A stretch of 19,867 nucleotides of DNA from Syntrophomonas sp. UBA4922 (GTDB lineage Bacteria > Bacillota > Syntrophomonadia > Syntrophomonadales > Syntrophomonadaceae): NCBI GenBank assembly GCA_002398825.1, contig DHBS01000014.1:11177-31043 (forward strand), read 5' to 3'. Position 1 is the stretch's first letter, and each line of letters starts with the position of its first letter. The position numbers were made by a program, and so were the translations under genes. The notes beneath the pieces were generated by a model. The model ran no database searches. It was not told the DNA's origin and saw nothing but the letters and a program-made list of their open reading frames with translations. Shown one piece after another: positions 1 through 8,431 of the stretch.

Positions 1-1157
1 CTGCCCACCCTGGTGGCTTCGAATTTAAAGGCGCCGAATTTGTTGATGGTGGCGCCGTAAACCAGGTCACCGGCCTTTTTATCAACCGGCAGGCTTTCTC
101 CGGTAAGCATGGACTCGTCCAGAGCCGAATTTCCTTCAGTGATTTTTCCATCAACAGGTACTTTTTCCCCTGGTCTGACAATGATTATTTCGCCCAGTTC
201 AACCTCTTCAACAGGAATATCAAGTTCTTCGCCCTCCCTAATAACCCGGGCGGTTTTAGCCTGCAACCGGGCCAGTTTTTTGATGGCTTCAGAGGTTCTT
301 CCTTTAGCCACTGCCTCCAAATACTTGCCCAGCAGGATCAGCGTTATTATTATGGCAGAGGCCTCGAAATACAGGTTCTTCATCATCCCTTGAGGCACCA
401 CTTCGAAGAACACATTGTACAGGCTGAAAAAATAGGCCGCCGATGTCCCCATGGCAATCAATACGTCCATATTGGCACTTCCCGACCTCAAGGCGAAATA
501 TGATTGTTTATAGAATCGGGCCCCAATCACGAATTGCACCGGTGTGGCAATTACCCATTGAAAATAGGGGTTATGCAAAAACGTTACGATGGGGTTGTGG
601 ATTCTAAATAAGCTCAAAACCATGGCTACAACCAGGGGCAGGCTAAGAACTGCGGAGGTTGTCAGCAGCCAGCGCAATGACCTGATTTCTTTATCCTTCT
701 CTTCCTGGGCCCGGTCTGCACTGATATCCTCAACCCGTTCAGCGTTATAGCCCAGGTTCTGAATACTCCGTATCATCTCGCTTACCCTGACCTGTCCGGG
801 CCGGTATGATACCATGGCCTTTTCGGTGCTCAGGTTTACACTGGCCCGGGTCACCCCCTCCAGGCTGTTCAGTTTTTTCTCTATACGGGCGGCACAGGCT
901 GCACAGGTCATACCGGATATTTGCAAAGTGGCCTGTTCATCCAAATTTTCGGGGATCACATCATATCCCAGCTTCTGCACCACCTGGTCAATTTGCTCTC
1001 TCTTCAGCTTATTTTCGTCATAGTTAACCGTCGCTCTTTCCAAAGCCAGGTTGACATTTACCGATTCTACGCCTTCAATCTTCTTCAAACCTTTTTCTAT
1101 CCTGGCAGCACAGGCGGCACAACTCATGCCTGATATCTTTAGGGATTCTTGGTGCAT
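1..1157 (-). CDS. copA: Copper-translocating P-type ATPase (CopA-like), N-terminal part, cut by the left edge
   Basis: Integral membrane Cu(I) efflux ATPase of the P1B-1 type. The first 385 residues are visible; the catalytic half lies outside the window. Two HMA metal-binding domains come first, each with a GMxCAAC motif (Cys13/Cys16 and Cys85/Cys88), followed by hydrophobic segments from about residue 163 and the actuator domain with TGES at residues 352-355. The GMTCAAC form of the HMA motif is typical of Cu(I) pumps, not Zn/Cd pumps, but the decisive CPC motif and TM7/TM8 residues are not visible, so copper over silver is inference. The ATG at 1157 follows an AAAGGAGGGG ribosome site. The gene starts 51 bases after the stop of the HMA/TauE/cupredoxin gene on the same strand, so the two probably form one copper operon. 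Confidence 0.93.
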   Translation of the reverse strand, partial: MHQESLKISGMSCAACAARIEKGLKKIEGVESVNVNLALERATVNYDENKLKREQIDQVVQKLGYDVIPENLDEQATLQISGMTCAACAARIEKKLNSLEGVTRASVNLSTEKAMVSYRPGQVRVSEMIRSIQNLGYNAERVEDISADRAQEEKDKEIRSLRWLLTTSAVLSLPLVVAMVLSLFRIHNPIVTFLHNPYFQWVIATPVQFVIGARFYKQSYFALRSGSANMDVLIAMGTSAAYFFSLYNVFFEVVPQGMMKNLYFEASAIIITLILLGKYLEAVAKGRTSEAIKKLARLQAKTARVIREGEELDIPVEEVELGEIIIVRPGEKVPVDGKITEGNSALDESMLTGESLPVDKKAGDLVYGATINKFGAFKFEATRVG

Positions 1158-1208
1158 TCTGGTGCCCCTCCTTTATTTAAACTGAATAGCACGTAACTAA
1201 ACAAGTGC

Positions 1209-2753
1209 TTATATTGCTGAGTTTCCATTCTTTCCGAATCCGCCATTACTTGTAGACTTATAACCGCAGCATCCGCTTAGGGATGAATCGGAGGCCGTGC
1301 CAGCCGTACCTTTTGCACAGCAGCCACCGCTGGAGAATGATGCGCCAGGCGGTGGGGCCAAATCCTTCTCGGTTACATTTGAAATATCATCGACAACGGT
1401 TATGGTACTGGTGATCATGCCCATCCAGCAAGTGTAAGTGATCTTTCCAGACTCCTGGGGGGTAAACTCTATTACATTATCCCCCGGGACCAATTCTTTC
1501 TGCCGGTTATATTTCGGTATTGTAACCGGATTGTTGCATCCGTTTAGATCGCGTGCGTCAGCTTTAATAGTCCACCTTACCGGTATGCCTTTTTGAACCA
1601 CGATAGGTTGATAACGCCCCACCTGCAGTGTGGTCTCCACGACCTGCGACTCTCCCTCCTCAATGACGGCGATGTTTCCGGTTCGGGAAACTTCCGGTGA
1701 GGCGTAAGCCAGATTGATTCCGGACAGGTTTAACCCCCGGCTTAATATTAATATACCAAGAAGCATGACCAGTACGCCACTTACCTGTAGCATACGCTGC
1801 TTAAATATACTGCCCAAAAAGGAAGTGACCGCACCCAGTCCAAACATTAAAGGGACTGTCCCCAGGCTGAAAAACAGCATGGATAATGCCCCAACCCAGG
1901 CGCTTCCGGTTCCCAGGGCATACAACTGCATGGCCTGCAGCGGCCCGCATGGCATGAGCCCGTTCAGCAAGCCGATATAAAATGGCCCACGCCGCTTATT
2001 CTTATTATTCCGGTTCAGTAATTCGCTTAACCTTTTGGGCATGCGGGGATTCAACCTGCGCAGCCCGGGGAATATGTTCAGCATATTGAGACCCATGATA
2101 GCCATCAATATGCCGACAATGACAGCTACCAATCCCTTGGCTGAACCCGGCAAGGCAATAATTGAGCCCAGCCCTCCTGCCAGGCCGCCTATAATGGTGT
2201 ACGATGTCACCCGGCCCAGATTATACATCAGGCTGGGGCTGATCGGTTTGGTTTTGCCGGCTTCAGTTTCGGGCAGGCTGCAGCCCGCCGTACATTGGGA
2301 AATATTGATGCCGCCGCACATGGCCAGGCAATGCACCGAAGTTATCAAACCCACCACAAACAACAGGCCATATCCCATGTTCTGTTTAATTTGAGGCAGG
2401 AATGCAAAGCCAAACGTATTGTTTACTACCAGGTATGCTGCCAGGAATATAACAGCGATCCCCAGCAATTGGGCGGACGACAGCTTCCCGTTGTTGTTCT
2501 GCGCGAGCTTGGTATGGCCTGGACTCTGCGCTTCCTTTTCGACCGCATAATCGAGCTTTTCCAGGCACTGAATAATCTGCTGGAGTTCAACCAGCTCAGG
2601 GTCATATTTGATCAAGAGCCGCGCAGTATTATAATTGGCCCGGGCTTTAATTACACCCGGTAAAGCCCGCAACGCGCTCTCTATCCGCATCTCACAGTTA
2701 TTGCAGTGCATGCCTGCTATGGTCAGTGTTTTATCGATCAATTCCGGTTTCAT
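1209..2753 (-). CDS. HMA domain - TauE/SafE-like membrane domain - cupredoxin-like domain fusion protein
   Basis: A 514-residue membrane protein, probably for copper trafficking. In order: an HMA domain (residues 8-72) with GMHCNNC (Cys17, Cys20); a hydrophobic linker helix (about 96-115); a six-helix-type domain of the TauE/SafE (COG2836, DsbD-like) family from about 127 to 340, with HCLAMCGG (142-148) and LMPCGP (266-271); then an exported cupredoxin-like domain (about 375-455) with possible metal ligands Cys406, Cys442 and Met444 in TCWMGM. It ends in a Gly/Ser-rich tail with two Cys pairs (478-479 and 495-496). The ATG at 2753 follows a GGGAG ribosome site. copA lies directly downstream. 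The TauE name implies sulfite export, but HMA and cupredoxin modules on either side of the membrane domain argue for metal transfer. Function is inferred from architecture and neighbour. Confidence 0.85.
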   Translation of the reverse strand: MKPELIDKTLTIAGMHCNNCEMRIESALRALPGVIKARANYNTARLLIKYDPELVELQQIIQCLEKLDYAVEKEAQSPGHTKLAQNNNGKLSSAQLLGIAVIFLAAYLVVNNTFGFAFLPQIKQNMGYGLLFVVGLITSVHCLAMCGGINISQCTAGCSLPETEAGKTKPISPSLMYNLGRVTSYTIIGGLAGGLGSIIALPGSAKGLVAVIVGILMAIMGLNMLNIFPGLRRLNPRMPKRLSELLNRNNKNKRRGPFYIGLLNGLMPCGPLQAMQLYALGTGSAWVGALSMLFFSLGTVPLMFGLGAVTSFLGSIFKQRMLQVSGVLVMLLGILILSRGLNLSGINLAYASPEVSRTGNIAVIEEGESQVVETTLQVGRYQPIVVQKGIPVRWTIKADARDLNGCNNPVTIPKYNRQKELVPGDNVIEFTPQESGKITYTCWMGMITSTITVVDDISNVTEKDLAPPPGASFSSGGCCAKGTAGTASDSSLSGCCGYKSTSNGGFGKNGNSAI

Positions 2754-2802
2754 ATAATTAACCGCTCCCTGATACTATTTGCCGGTGAAATTAAACCTCC
2801 GG

Positions 2803-2871
2803 ATTGTTGCAGGGTTTTTATCCTTCCGTCAATTTCATGCCTAATTGTAGGGCAAAAATGTGAAGATTATA
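2803..2871 (-). promoter_or_regulatory. Possible promoter region of the copper operon
   Basis: Two weak candidates read toward 2753. One is TTGACG (minus strand, 2832-2827), an 18-base spacer and AACAAT (2808-2803). The other is a perfect -10 TATAAT (2871-2866) without a convincing -35 box. No clear CsoR or CopY operator was recognised. Which one is used cannot be decided from sequence. Confidence 0.3.
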
Positions 2872-2921
2872 TGAAGGCCGCCACCTCCGGTACAGTTCTG
2901 CCGGGGCCTCACCTGTATAAA

Positions 2922-2947
2922 GAATAGGGGCTTGTTAGCCCCTATTC
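2922..2947 (-). terminator. Intrinsic terminator of nadA
   Basis: A perfect 10-bp inverted repeat (gaataggggc / gcccctattc) with a 6-base loop, 31 bases past the nadA stop. On the minus strand it is followed by a short TTTATA tract. The plus-strand side has no T-run, so it most likely serves nadA. Confidence 0.75.
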
Positions 2948-2978
2948 CATAAACCATTTGACGCTGATGAGTGATTCG

Positions 2979-3908
2979 TTATTTTTCAGACGCAAGTTCA
3001 ATCATCTTTTCCAGAGCAACTGCAGCCTGCCGTGCAATGTTGCCTGGCACGGTTATCGGGGTCTCCAGGTCGTCGATTGAATACTTGATCTTGCTCAAGG
3101 TAATGCTCTTCATATTGGGACAAATTAATTCTTTAGAGGCCAGAATCAACTGCTTTTCCGGGCACTGCTTCTGAATGGCATGAAAGATGCCCGACTCTGT
3201 GCCGATGATAAATATCTTTTCATCAGACTTAACCACTTTGTTCAGTATGCCGGCGGTGCTGCCCGCATAATCGGCCAACTGAACCACTTCCGGGTCGCAC
3301 TCCGGGTGCACCAGTACCAGGGCTTCGGGGTGTTCAGCTTTGAGCTTTATAATCTCATCTTTGGTAACCACCGCGTGGATCGGGCAAGCAGAATCATAAG
3401 CCGTTATTTCGCGGTCCAGTCCCCGGGCAATGTTCCTGGCCAGGTTCTGGTCGGGCACGAAGTAGATTTTTTTATCTTCCGGCAGGCGGCTGATAATCTT
3501 TTCGGCATTGGAAGAGGTCACACAAACATCGCTGACCGCTTTTACCTCTGCCGGGGTATTGACATAAGTTACCACCAGGGTGTCCGGATGCAGTTCCCGG
3601 TAGGTTCGAATGTGCTCAGCCGATATACTGTTGGCCATCGGACAGGTGGCCGCGGGTTCAGGCGACAAAATAATCTTATCCGGGCAAAGGATGGCTGCGG
3701 TTTCGGCCATAAAGTCCACTCCTGCCACCAGTATGATTTCGCTTTCAGAATCGCGGGCAGCCAGGGCCATAGCATATGAATCACCTACAAAATCCGCGAT
3801 TTCCTGTACCTCCGAGCGCTGATAGTAATGCGCGATTATATATATGGACTTTTCCTGTTTTTTTCTAAGAATCTCTTCTTTTAATTGCTGTTTTTCTGTC
3901 TTATTCAT
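2979..3908 (-). CDS. nadA: Quinolinate synthase
   Basis: Cytoplasmic [4Fe-4S] enzyme that condenses iminoaspartate with dihydroxyacetone phosphate to quinolinate in de novo NAD synthesis. At 309 residues it has the usual length for the shorter (Thermotoga-like) form. Family motifs are clear: AHYYQ near residues 26-30, GDSYAMA near 42, ATCPMAN with Cys89, HPEC with Cys204 and LICPNM with Cys263. The three cysteines match the cluster ligands of the family. The ATG at 3908 follows an AAGGGCGGG ribosome site. The usual partners nadB and nadC are not in the window, so the gene appears to be transcribed alone, with its own terminator downstream. Confidence 0.96.
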   Translation of the reverse strand: MNKTEKQQLKEEILRKKQEKSIYIIAHYYQRSEVQEIADFVGDSYAMALAARDSESEIILVAGVDFMAETAAILCPDKIILSPEPAATCPMANSISAEHIRTYRELHPDTLVVTYVNTPAEVKAVSDVCVTSSNAEKIISRLPEDKKIYFVPDQNLARNIARGLDREITAYDSACPIHAVVTKDEIIKLKAEHPEALVLVHPECDPEVVQLADYAGSTAGILNKVVKSDEKIFIIGTESGIFHAIQKQCPEKQLILASKELICPNMKSITLSKIKYSIDDLETPITVPGNIARQAAVALEKMIELASEK

Positions 3909-4304
3909 TTATGTCCCGCCCTTCTAAAAGACTCTTTCCGGATGTATGCAGACATTTAAATATTCCATCCGGGCAAAATCGATAAACCCCTATATATTTT
4001 GTCCTATAGACAATATCTTCTGACGATCACACAACGCCGCATCCGGCCGCAGGCAGCCAAATTGAATGTATCTGCTTATAACCTGCGCGGCCAAAGGCAG
4101 CCCTTGAGCATTAAATATAATCAAGTTTACACTATAATTCCTATAAAGATGATAGTATATAGATTAGCAGGAATCAAGCCGTTAATGAGGATGTTTGCCG
4201 TCAACCATAACAGATAATAATAGTGACAGGAAACATCACAGGCTTAAAACATAGTACTATCCGTGTTGTCAAGCTGTCAAGCTATCAAAGAAAGGAATGA
4301 GTCT
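3909..4304. other. Divergent nadA / mnmA intergenic region
   Basis: About 400 bases, AT-rich in the right half, with no convincing gene. A palindrome TTGTC-CTATA-GACAA lies at 3999-4013, about 90 bases upstream of nadA, and could be an operator. For mnmA, TTTACA (4126-4131) with GATGAT (4148-4153) is a weak promoter candidate. Perfect TATAAT hexamers at 4116-4121 and 4133-4138 lack matching -35 boxes. A short near-repeat (TCAAGCTG, TCAAGCTA) sits at 4269-4284. None of these is secure. Confidence 0.4.
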
Positions 4305-5378
4305 TTGTCAACAAAGGTTTTTGTGGCCATGAGCGGTGGAGTGGACAGTTCAGTCGCGGCCCTTTTGCTCAAAAAGCAGGGATTCGAGGTGACCGGCATC
4401 ACCATGCAGATCTGGCCGGCGGAAAAAGACCGGCATAAAACCTGCTGCGGCCTCGATGCGATCAGTGACGCCCGCAAGGTAGCATGGAAACTGGATATAC
4501 CTCATTATGTGATGAATTTCCGCGCCGAGTTTACATCCCGGGTGGTGGACACTTTCTGCCGGGAATACCTGGCGGGCAGAACCCCCAACCCCTGCATCGA
4601 CTGCAACCGCTATATAAAATTTGATACTTTCCGCAGGAAAGCCTTGGGTGTGGGGGCTGATTTCATCGCAACCGGTCATTATGCGCAGAATATATATGAT
4701 GCAGAGAGTCAAAAACACCGCCTGTTTACGGCCGGGGATAAAAAGAAAGACCAGAGCTACGCACTTTACAGCCTTACTCAGGAACAATTGAAAACTACGC
4801 TTTTTCCCCTGGGTCATTTAAATAAAGACGAGGTTAGGACTTTAGCACGGGAGGCTGGTCTTATAGTGGCTGATAAAGCAGACAGCCAGGAGATATGTTT
4901 TGTAGAAAAGGGTTCATATGCTGATTTTGTTGAACAGTATTTGAATCACAAGCCCGGCTGCGGCCCTATCGTCGATAATAGCGGCGCCAGGCTGGGCACG
5001 CACTCCGGTATATACCGTTATACCATCGGTCAGCGCAAGGGGCTGGGCTTAGCCCTGAGCTATCCGGCCTTTGTGACAGGCCTCCAACCCGAGAGCAATA
5101 CGGTCACTGTAGGCAAGAATCAGGAATTGTTCAAAAGCGGCTTGCGGGCTGATCAGGTCACCTATATTTCTGGGGAAGCACCCCGAGATGCCCTGGCGGT
5201 AGATGTCAAGATCAGGTATTCCGCTCCGGCCGTCCCCGCACTGCTTAACCCATTGAGACCAGACCAGGTGGAGATCAAATTCGAACAGCCTCAGCGGGCC
5301 ATAACCCCGGGTCAGGCAGCGGTGTTTTACCAGAAAAATGAAGTCATTGGCGGGGGTATTATCGTAGCTCCCCTATAG
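4305..5378 (+). CDS. mnmA: tRNA-specific 2-thiouridylase MnmA
   Basis: Cytoplasmic enzyme that thiolates U34 of tRNA(Lys/Glu/Gln), using ATP to activate the uridine and sulfur delivered by a cysteine desulfurase. The PP-loop motif SGGVDSS is at residues 10-16 from the chosen start, the catalytic NPCIDCN has Cys97, KDQSYAL is near 148-154, the second catalytic Cys198 is in DSQEICFV, and YTIGQRKGLG is at 239-248. I chose the TTG at 4305 (357 residues): AAAGGA ends seven bases before it, and it places the PP-loop about ten residues in, as in the family. A GTG at 4263 is in frame but would add an unusual 14-residue extension. It has no clear operon partners. Confidence 0.95.
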   Translation: MSTKVFVAMSGGVDSSVAALLLKKQGFEVTGITMQIWPAEKDRHKTCCGLDAISDARKVAWKLDIPHYVMNFRAEFTSRVVDTFCREYLAGRTPNPCIDCNRYIKFDTFRRKALGVGADFIATGHYAQNIYDAESQKHRLFTAGDKKKDQSYALYSLTQEQLKTTLFPLGHLNKDEVRTLAREAGLIVADKADSQEICFVEKGSYADFVEQYLNHKPGCGPIVDNSGARLGTHSGIYRYTIGQRKGLGLALSYPAFVTGLQPESNTVTVGKNQELFKSGLRADQVTYISGEAPRDALAVDVKIRYSAPAVPALLNPLRPDQVEIKFEQPQRAITPGQAAVFYQKNEVIGGGIIVAPL

Positions 5379-5400
5379 TTGAATAGAGCTGCCGATAGGG
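5371..5400 (+). terminator. Weak hairpin at the end of mnmA
   Basis: CCCTAT, overlapping the mnmA stop codon, can pair with ATAGGG at 5395-5400 across an 18-base loop, followed by TCCTTTA. The stem is short and the T-run poor, so this is only a possible terminator. Confidence 0.25.
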
Positions 5401-5435
5401 TCCTTTAATAAGTGACTCGAAGTGAATATTTTTCT

Positions 5436-5463
5436 TTGCAATCGATGGGGTTAGGATTATAAT
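5436..5463 (+). promoter_or_regulatory. Promoter of the cadC-cadA unit
   Basis: -35 box TTGCAA (5436-5441), a 16-base spacer and a perfect -10 TATAAT (5458-5463). The -10 box runs into the inverted repeat that follows, so repressor bound there would block RNA polymerase. Confidence 0.75.
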
Positions 5464-5498
5464 TATACATATGAACAGTTGTTCATATGTATAATTAT
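5459..5498. promoter_or_regulatory. ArsR/SmtB/CadC-type operator, 18-bp inverted repeat
   Basis: A perfect inverted repeat with 18-bp arms (left arm ataattatacatatgaac, 5459-5476; right arm 5481-5498) around a 4-base centre. Its core ATATGAACAGTTGTTCATAT matches the 12-2-12 operator type known for SmtB/CadC-family zinc and cadmium sensors. It overlaps the -10 box and ends just before the ribosome site of the ArsR gene, as expected for metal-relieved autorepression. Confidence 0.9.
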
Positions 5499-5512
5499 TG
5501 GGAGGGATAAAG

Positions 5513-5914
5513 ATGGCAGATTTTGATCGTTTTGATCGCTGCGAAGTCACGTGTATACATGAAGAAGCCGTTTCCGCTGTAAGGCAGGTCATGATAAGCG
5601 ATGATGTGGCCCAGTCCCTGGCTGACATATTTAAGACCCTGGCTGACAGCACCCGGGTAAAGATGTTGTTTGCCTTAATGCACCGGGAACTGTGCGTTTG
5701 CGACCTGGCCGCGGTAATCAGGGCATCCGAATCTTCTGTCTCCCATCAGTTGAGAATACTGCGCACCAACAAACTGGTGAAGTTTCGCCGTGACGGCAAA
5801 ATACTTTATTACTCCCTAGCTGATGATCATGTTAAGACCCTTTTCAAACAGGGCCTGGAACACGCCAGTCATGATGAAGCCTGGGCGGCCCAATTTCTTG
5901 ATTTCATAAAGTAA
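5513..5914 (+). CDS. cadC: CadC-like ArsR-family metal-sensing repressor
   Basis: A 133-residue winged-helix repressor that would leave the operator when Cd, Pb or Zn binds. It keeps the four CadC-type thiolates: Cys10 and Cys14 in the N-terminal CEVTC, and Cys61 and Cys63 in ELCVC. A possible second, helix-alpha5 site is visible as Asp104, His106, His117 and His120. The recognition-helix region SESSVSHQLRILR is near residues 72-84. I chose the ATG at 5513 because GGGAGGG (5500-5506) lies six bases upstream; an in-frame TTG at 5498 would fall inside the operator. It lies 47 bases ahead of the efflux ATPase and directly behind the operator, so autoregulation of both genes is the natural reading. 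The symbol rests on resemblance to staphylococcal CadC. Confidence 0.93.
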   Translation: MADFDRFDRCEVTCIHEEAVSAVRQVMISDDVAQSLADIFKTLADSTRVKMLFALMHRELCVCDLAAVIRASESSVSHQLRILRTNKLVKFRRDGKILYYSLADDHVKTLFKQGLEHASHDEAWAAQFLDFIK

Positions 5915-5961
5915 TTGCAATACTTATACCTTAACTTTTCATAATAAAGGAAGTGTTATTT

Positions 5962-8331
5962 ATGGGTGAAGCCATTGAGATAAAAGATCTGGATATCGCT
6001 TGCAGCTTGTATATAAAAGGCCTGGATTGCCCTGATTGTGCGGCTAAGGTCGAAAAGGCCGTCAAAATGATACCGGGTGTATCACGAGCTACACTGGCCT
6101 TCCCCTTGGGAAAACTGAATGTTGCTTTTGACGCTGCACAAACCGGGATTGAAGAGATATTAGAAAAGGTTCAGACCCTGGGTTATGATGCACAATGGGA
6201 AGCCGGGGATGGTGGGGACAACCGTTCTACCACACTGTGCATTGCCGGTATGGATTGTGCCGACTGTGCAGCTAAATTGGAAAGGCATATCAGTTCACTC
6301 CCGGGAGTTCAAAAGGTAAATGTTAATTTTGGTGCCTCCAAACTTACCGTCACCCATCAGAGTCCAGTCCAAGAAATAATAGACACAATCAGGAATATGG
6401 GATATGAGGGAGAGATTGATCAGCCTTTGCAACCCAGGAAAGAGCATCCTTATTGGAAGCGTAATCAGTATGTTGTACCCACAGGCATTTCTATGTTCAT
6501 GCTGGCAATGGGGATTATTGCTGAAAAAATGGGGATGCCTGGACTGATACCTACCGGCCTGTTCATAGCCGGAATCGTGCTGGGCGGATTTCTCCCAGCA
6601 AAAAATGGCATAGCGGTCTTAATTAATGCCCGGGAACTGGATATGAATATTCTTATGTCAATAGCTGTCATTGGAGCTGCGGCCATTGGAGAATTCGAGG
6701 AGGCCGTAGCAGTGGTCTTCCTTTTCTCCCTGGGAAATGCCCTGCAGGGCTACACCCTTGACAGGACCCGCAATTCAATCCGCACTTTAATGGATCTCAC
6801 CCCCAACCAGGCTCTGGTTGCCCGCAATGGTGAGGAGATGACTTTACCGGTTGACGATATTGTCATCGGCGATATCATCATTGTCAGACCGGGAGAAAGG
6901 ATTGCTATGGACGGAAAGGTTGTAGATGGCTTTTCCTCGGTAAACCAGGCTTCTATAACCGGCGAGTCGGTGCCGGTCGAAAAAACCGTGGGCAGTGAGG
7001 TCTATGCCGGCACCATTAATGAGCGTGGTTCTCTGCAGATCGAGGTTACTCGCCTGGCTAAAGACAACACCATAGCCAGGATAATTACCATGGTGGAAGA
7101 TGCTCAGGGACAACGAGCCCCTTCTCAGCAGTTCGTAGAGAGATTTGCCAAGTATTATACCCCTCTGGTTATCATCGGGGCAGCTCTGGTGGTAGCTGTC
7201 CCTACTCTCTTTATGGGCCAGCCTTTTCAGAAATGGTTTTATGAGGCTATGGCCATGCTCTTGGTAGCCTGCCCCTGTGCACTGGTCATATCCACCCCGG
7301 TATCCATTGTGGCAGCAATAGGCAGTGCGGCTCGGAATGGGGTTCTGGTCAAGGGTGGTCTCTATCTGGAAGAGGCCGGCGCGCTCTCAGTAATCGCCTT
7401 CGACAAGACCGGCACCCTGACCCGGGGGAAACCTCAGGTGACCGATGTGATAACCATCAATGGCATTACGGAGGATGAAGTGCTGTCAATATCGGCAGCC
7501 ATTGAATCCAGATCAGAGCACCCTTTGGGGGAGGCCATACTTAAATATGCCCGCCAAAAAGAGCTGGACATTCCTGTGGTAAGCAGCTTCGAAGCGGTTT
7601 GGGGAATGGGGGCTACAGGCCAGGTTGATGGCGTACCGTATCAGATAGGTAATGTGAAATTCTTCAGAGATAATTATGCCGAAATCCATCAGGTGGAAGA
7701 AAAGATCGCAGCTTTGCAGAATCAGGGCAAAACCGTCATGGTACTGGGGCAAGGCGGCAAGATCCTGGGGCTTATCGCCGTGGCTGATATTCTCAGGGAC
7801 AACAGCCGTCAAGCTATTCAGCAGCTGAAAAAACTGGGCATTAAGAAAACCGTGATGCTTACCGGAGACAATGAGATAACCGCCGGGGCCATAGCATCTC
7901 AGGCCGGAGTAAATGAATACCGGGCCGACCTGCTTCCGGGGGACAAAGTGGATGCCATGAAGGAACTTTTGTCCAAATGCGGCAAGGTTGCCATGGTGGG
8001 AGACGGGGTGAATGACGCCCCGGCCATGGCCATTTCAACCGTTGGCATAGCCATGGGGGTAGCAGGAACCGACACCGCTCTGGAGACGGCGGACATCGCC
8101 TTGATGGCGGATGATTTGACCAAATTATCCTATGCCATAAAACTGAGCCGCCAGACCTTGAACATCATTAAGCAAAACATCGCTTTCGCCCTTTTGATCA
8201 AGGGGTTGATTCTTTTGCTGGTTATTCCCGGATGGCTGACCCTCTGGCTGGCGGTAGTTGGTGATATGGGCAGTTCTCTCTTGGTCACCCTTAACGGGAT
8301 GAGGCTTTTGGGAGTGAAACAGGCCAAATAA
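5962..8331 (+). CDS. cadA: Zn/Cd/Pb-exporting P1B-2 type ATPase with two HMA domains
   Basis: A 789-residue inner-membrane efflux pump. Two N-terminal HMA domains carry LDCPDC (Cys23, Cys26) and MDCADC (Cys99, Cys102); Asp before the first Cys is typical of Zn/Cd-binding HMA domains. Further motifs are TGES at 333-336, the transmembrane ACPCALV with CPC at 437-439, the phosphorylated Asp481 in DKTGTLT, HP at 520-521 and GDGVND at 680-685. Lys747 in TM7 and Asp768 in TM8 are 21 residues apart, the same as Lys693 and Asp714 of E. coli ZntA; this pair marks the divalent (P1B-2) subgroup. The ATG at 5962 has AAAGGAAG eight bases upstream, better than the in-frame GTG at 5953. It is the second gene of the repressor operon. 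Whether Zn, Cd or Pb is the main substrate cannot be told. Confidence 0.96.
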   Translation: MGEAIEIKDLDIACSLYIKGLDCPDCAAKVEKAVKMIPGVSRATLAFPLGKLNVAFDAAQTGIEEILEKVQTLGYDAQWEAGDGGDNRSTTLCIAGMDCADCAAKLERHISSLPGVQKVNVNFGASKLTVTHQSPVQEIIDTIRNMGYEGEIDQPLQPRKEHPYWKRNQYVVPTGISMFMLAMGIIAEKMGMPGLIPTGLFIAGIVLGGFLPAKNGIAVLINARELDMNILMSIAVIGAAAIGEFEEAVAVVFLFSLGNALQGYTLDRTRNSIRTLMDLTPNQALVARNGEEMTLPVDDIVIGDIIIVRPGERIAMDGKVVDGFSSVNQASITGESVPVEKTVGSEVYAGTINERGSLQIEVTRLAKDNTIARIITMVEDAQGQRAPSQQFVERFAKYYTPLVIIGAALVVAVPTLFMGQPFQKWFYEAMAMLLVACPCALVISTPVSIVAAIGSAARNGVLVKGGLYLEEAGALSVIAFDKTGTLTRGKPQVTDVITINGITEDEVLSISAAIESRSEHPLGEAILKYARQKELDIPVVSSFEAVWGMGATGQVDGVPYQIGNVKFFRDNYAEIHQVEEKIAALQNQGKTVMVLGQGGKILGLIAVADILRDNSRQAIQQLKKLGIKKTVMLTGDNEITAGAIASQAGVNEYRADLLPGDKVDAMKELLSKCGKVAMVGDGVNDAPAMAISTVGIAMGVAGTDTALETADIALMADDLTKLSYAIKLSRQTLNIIKQNIAFALLIKGLILLLVIPGWLTLWLAVVGDMGSSLLVTLNGMRLLGVKQAK

Positions 8332-8358
8332 AATGACGCTTTGGCATTGCAGGTTAAT

Positions 8359-8401
8359 AAGGCCCGCTCCGTTCCGTTTGAAATAGGTTGGAGCGGGCCT
8401 T
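8359..8401. terminator. Terminator after the efflux ATPase, possibly shared with the convergent acyltransferase
   Basis: A 12-bp stem (8359-8370 with 8390-8401, core ggcccgctcc / ggagcgggcc) and a 19-base loop, 27 bases past the ATPase stop and 30 bases before the end of the convergent gene. The following T-tract is short (TTTG on plus, TTATT on minus), so it may work in both directions. Confidence 0.7.
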
Positions 8402-8431
8402 TGCTGCGGGCTGATTCAATGGCCGGATATT

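Noticed and set aside
1209..2753. Annotation as a sulfite exporter
   Set aside because: The TauE/SafE label is only a fold name here; HMA and cupredoxin-like modules and the copA neighbour point to metal handling.
3180..3779. 199-codon open frame antisense to nadA
   Set aside because: It lies wholly inside a clear nadA, has no family features and is a codon-bias shadow.
3999..4217. Small plus-strand gene between nadA and mnmA
   Set aside because: The frame starts with TTG without a ribosome site, has no recognisable features and lies in an AT-rich promoter region.
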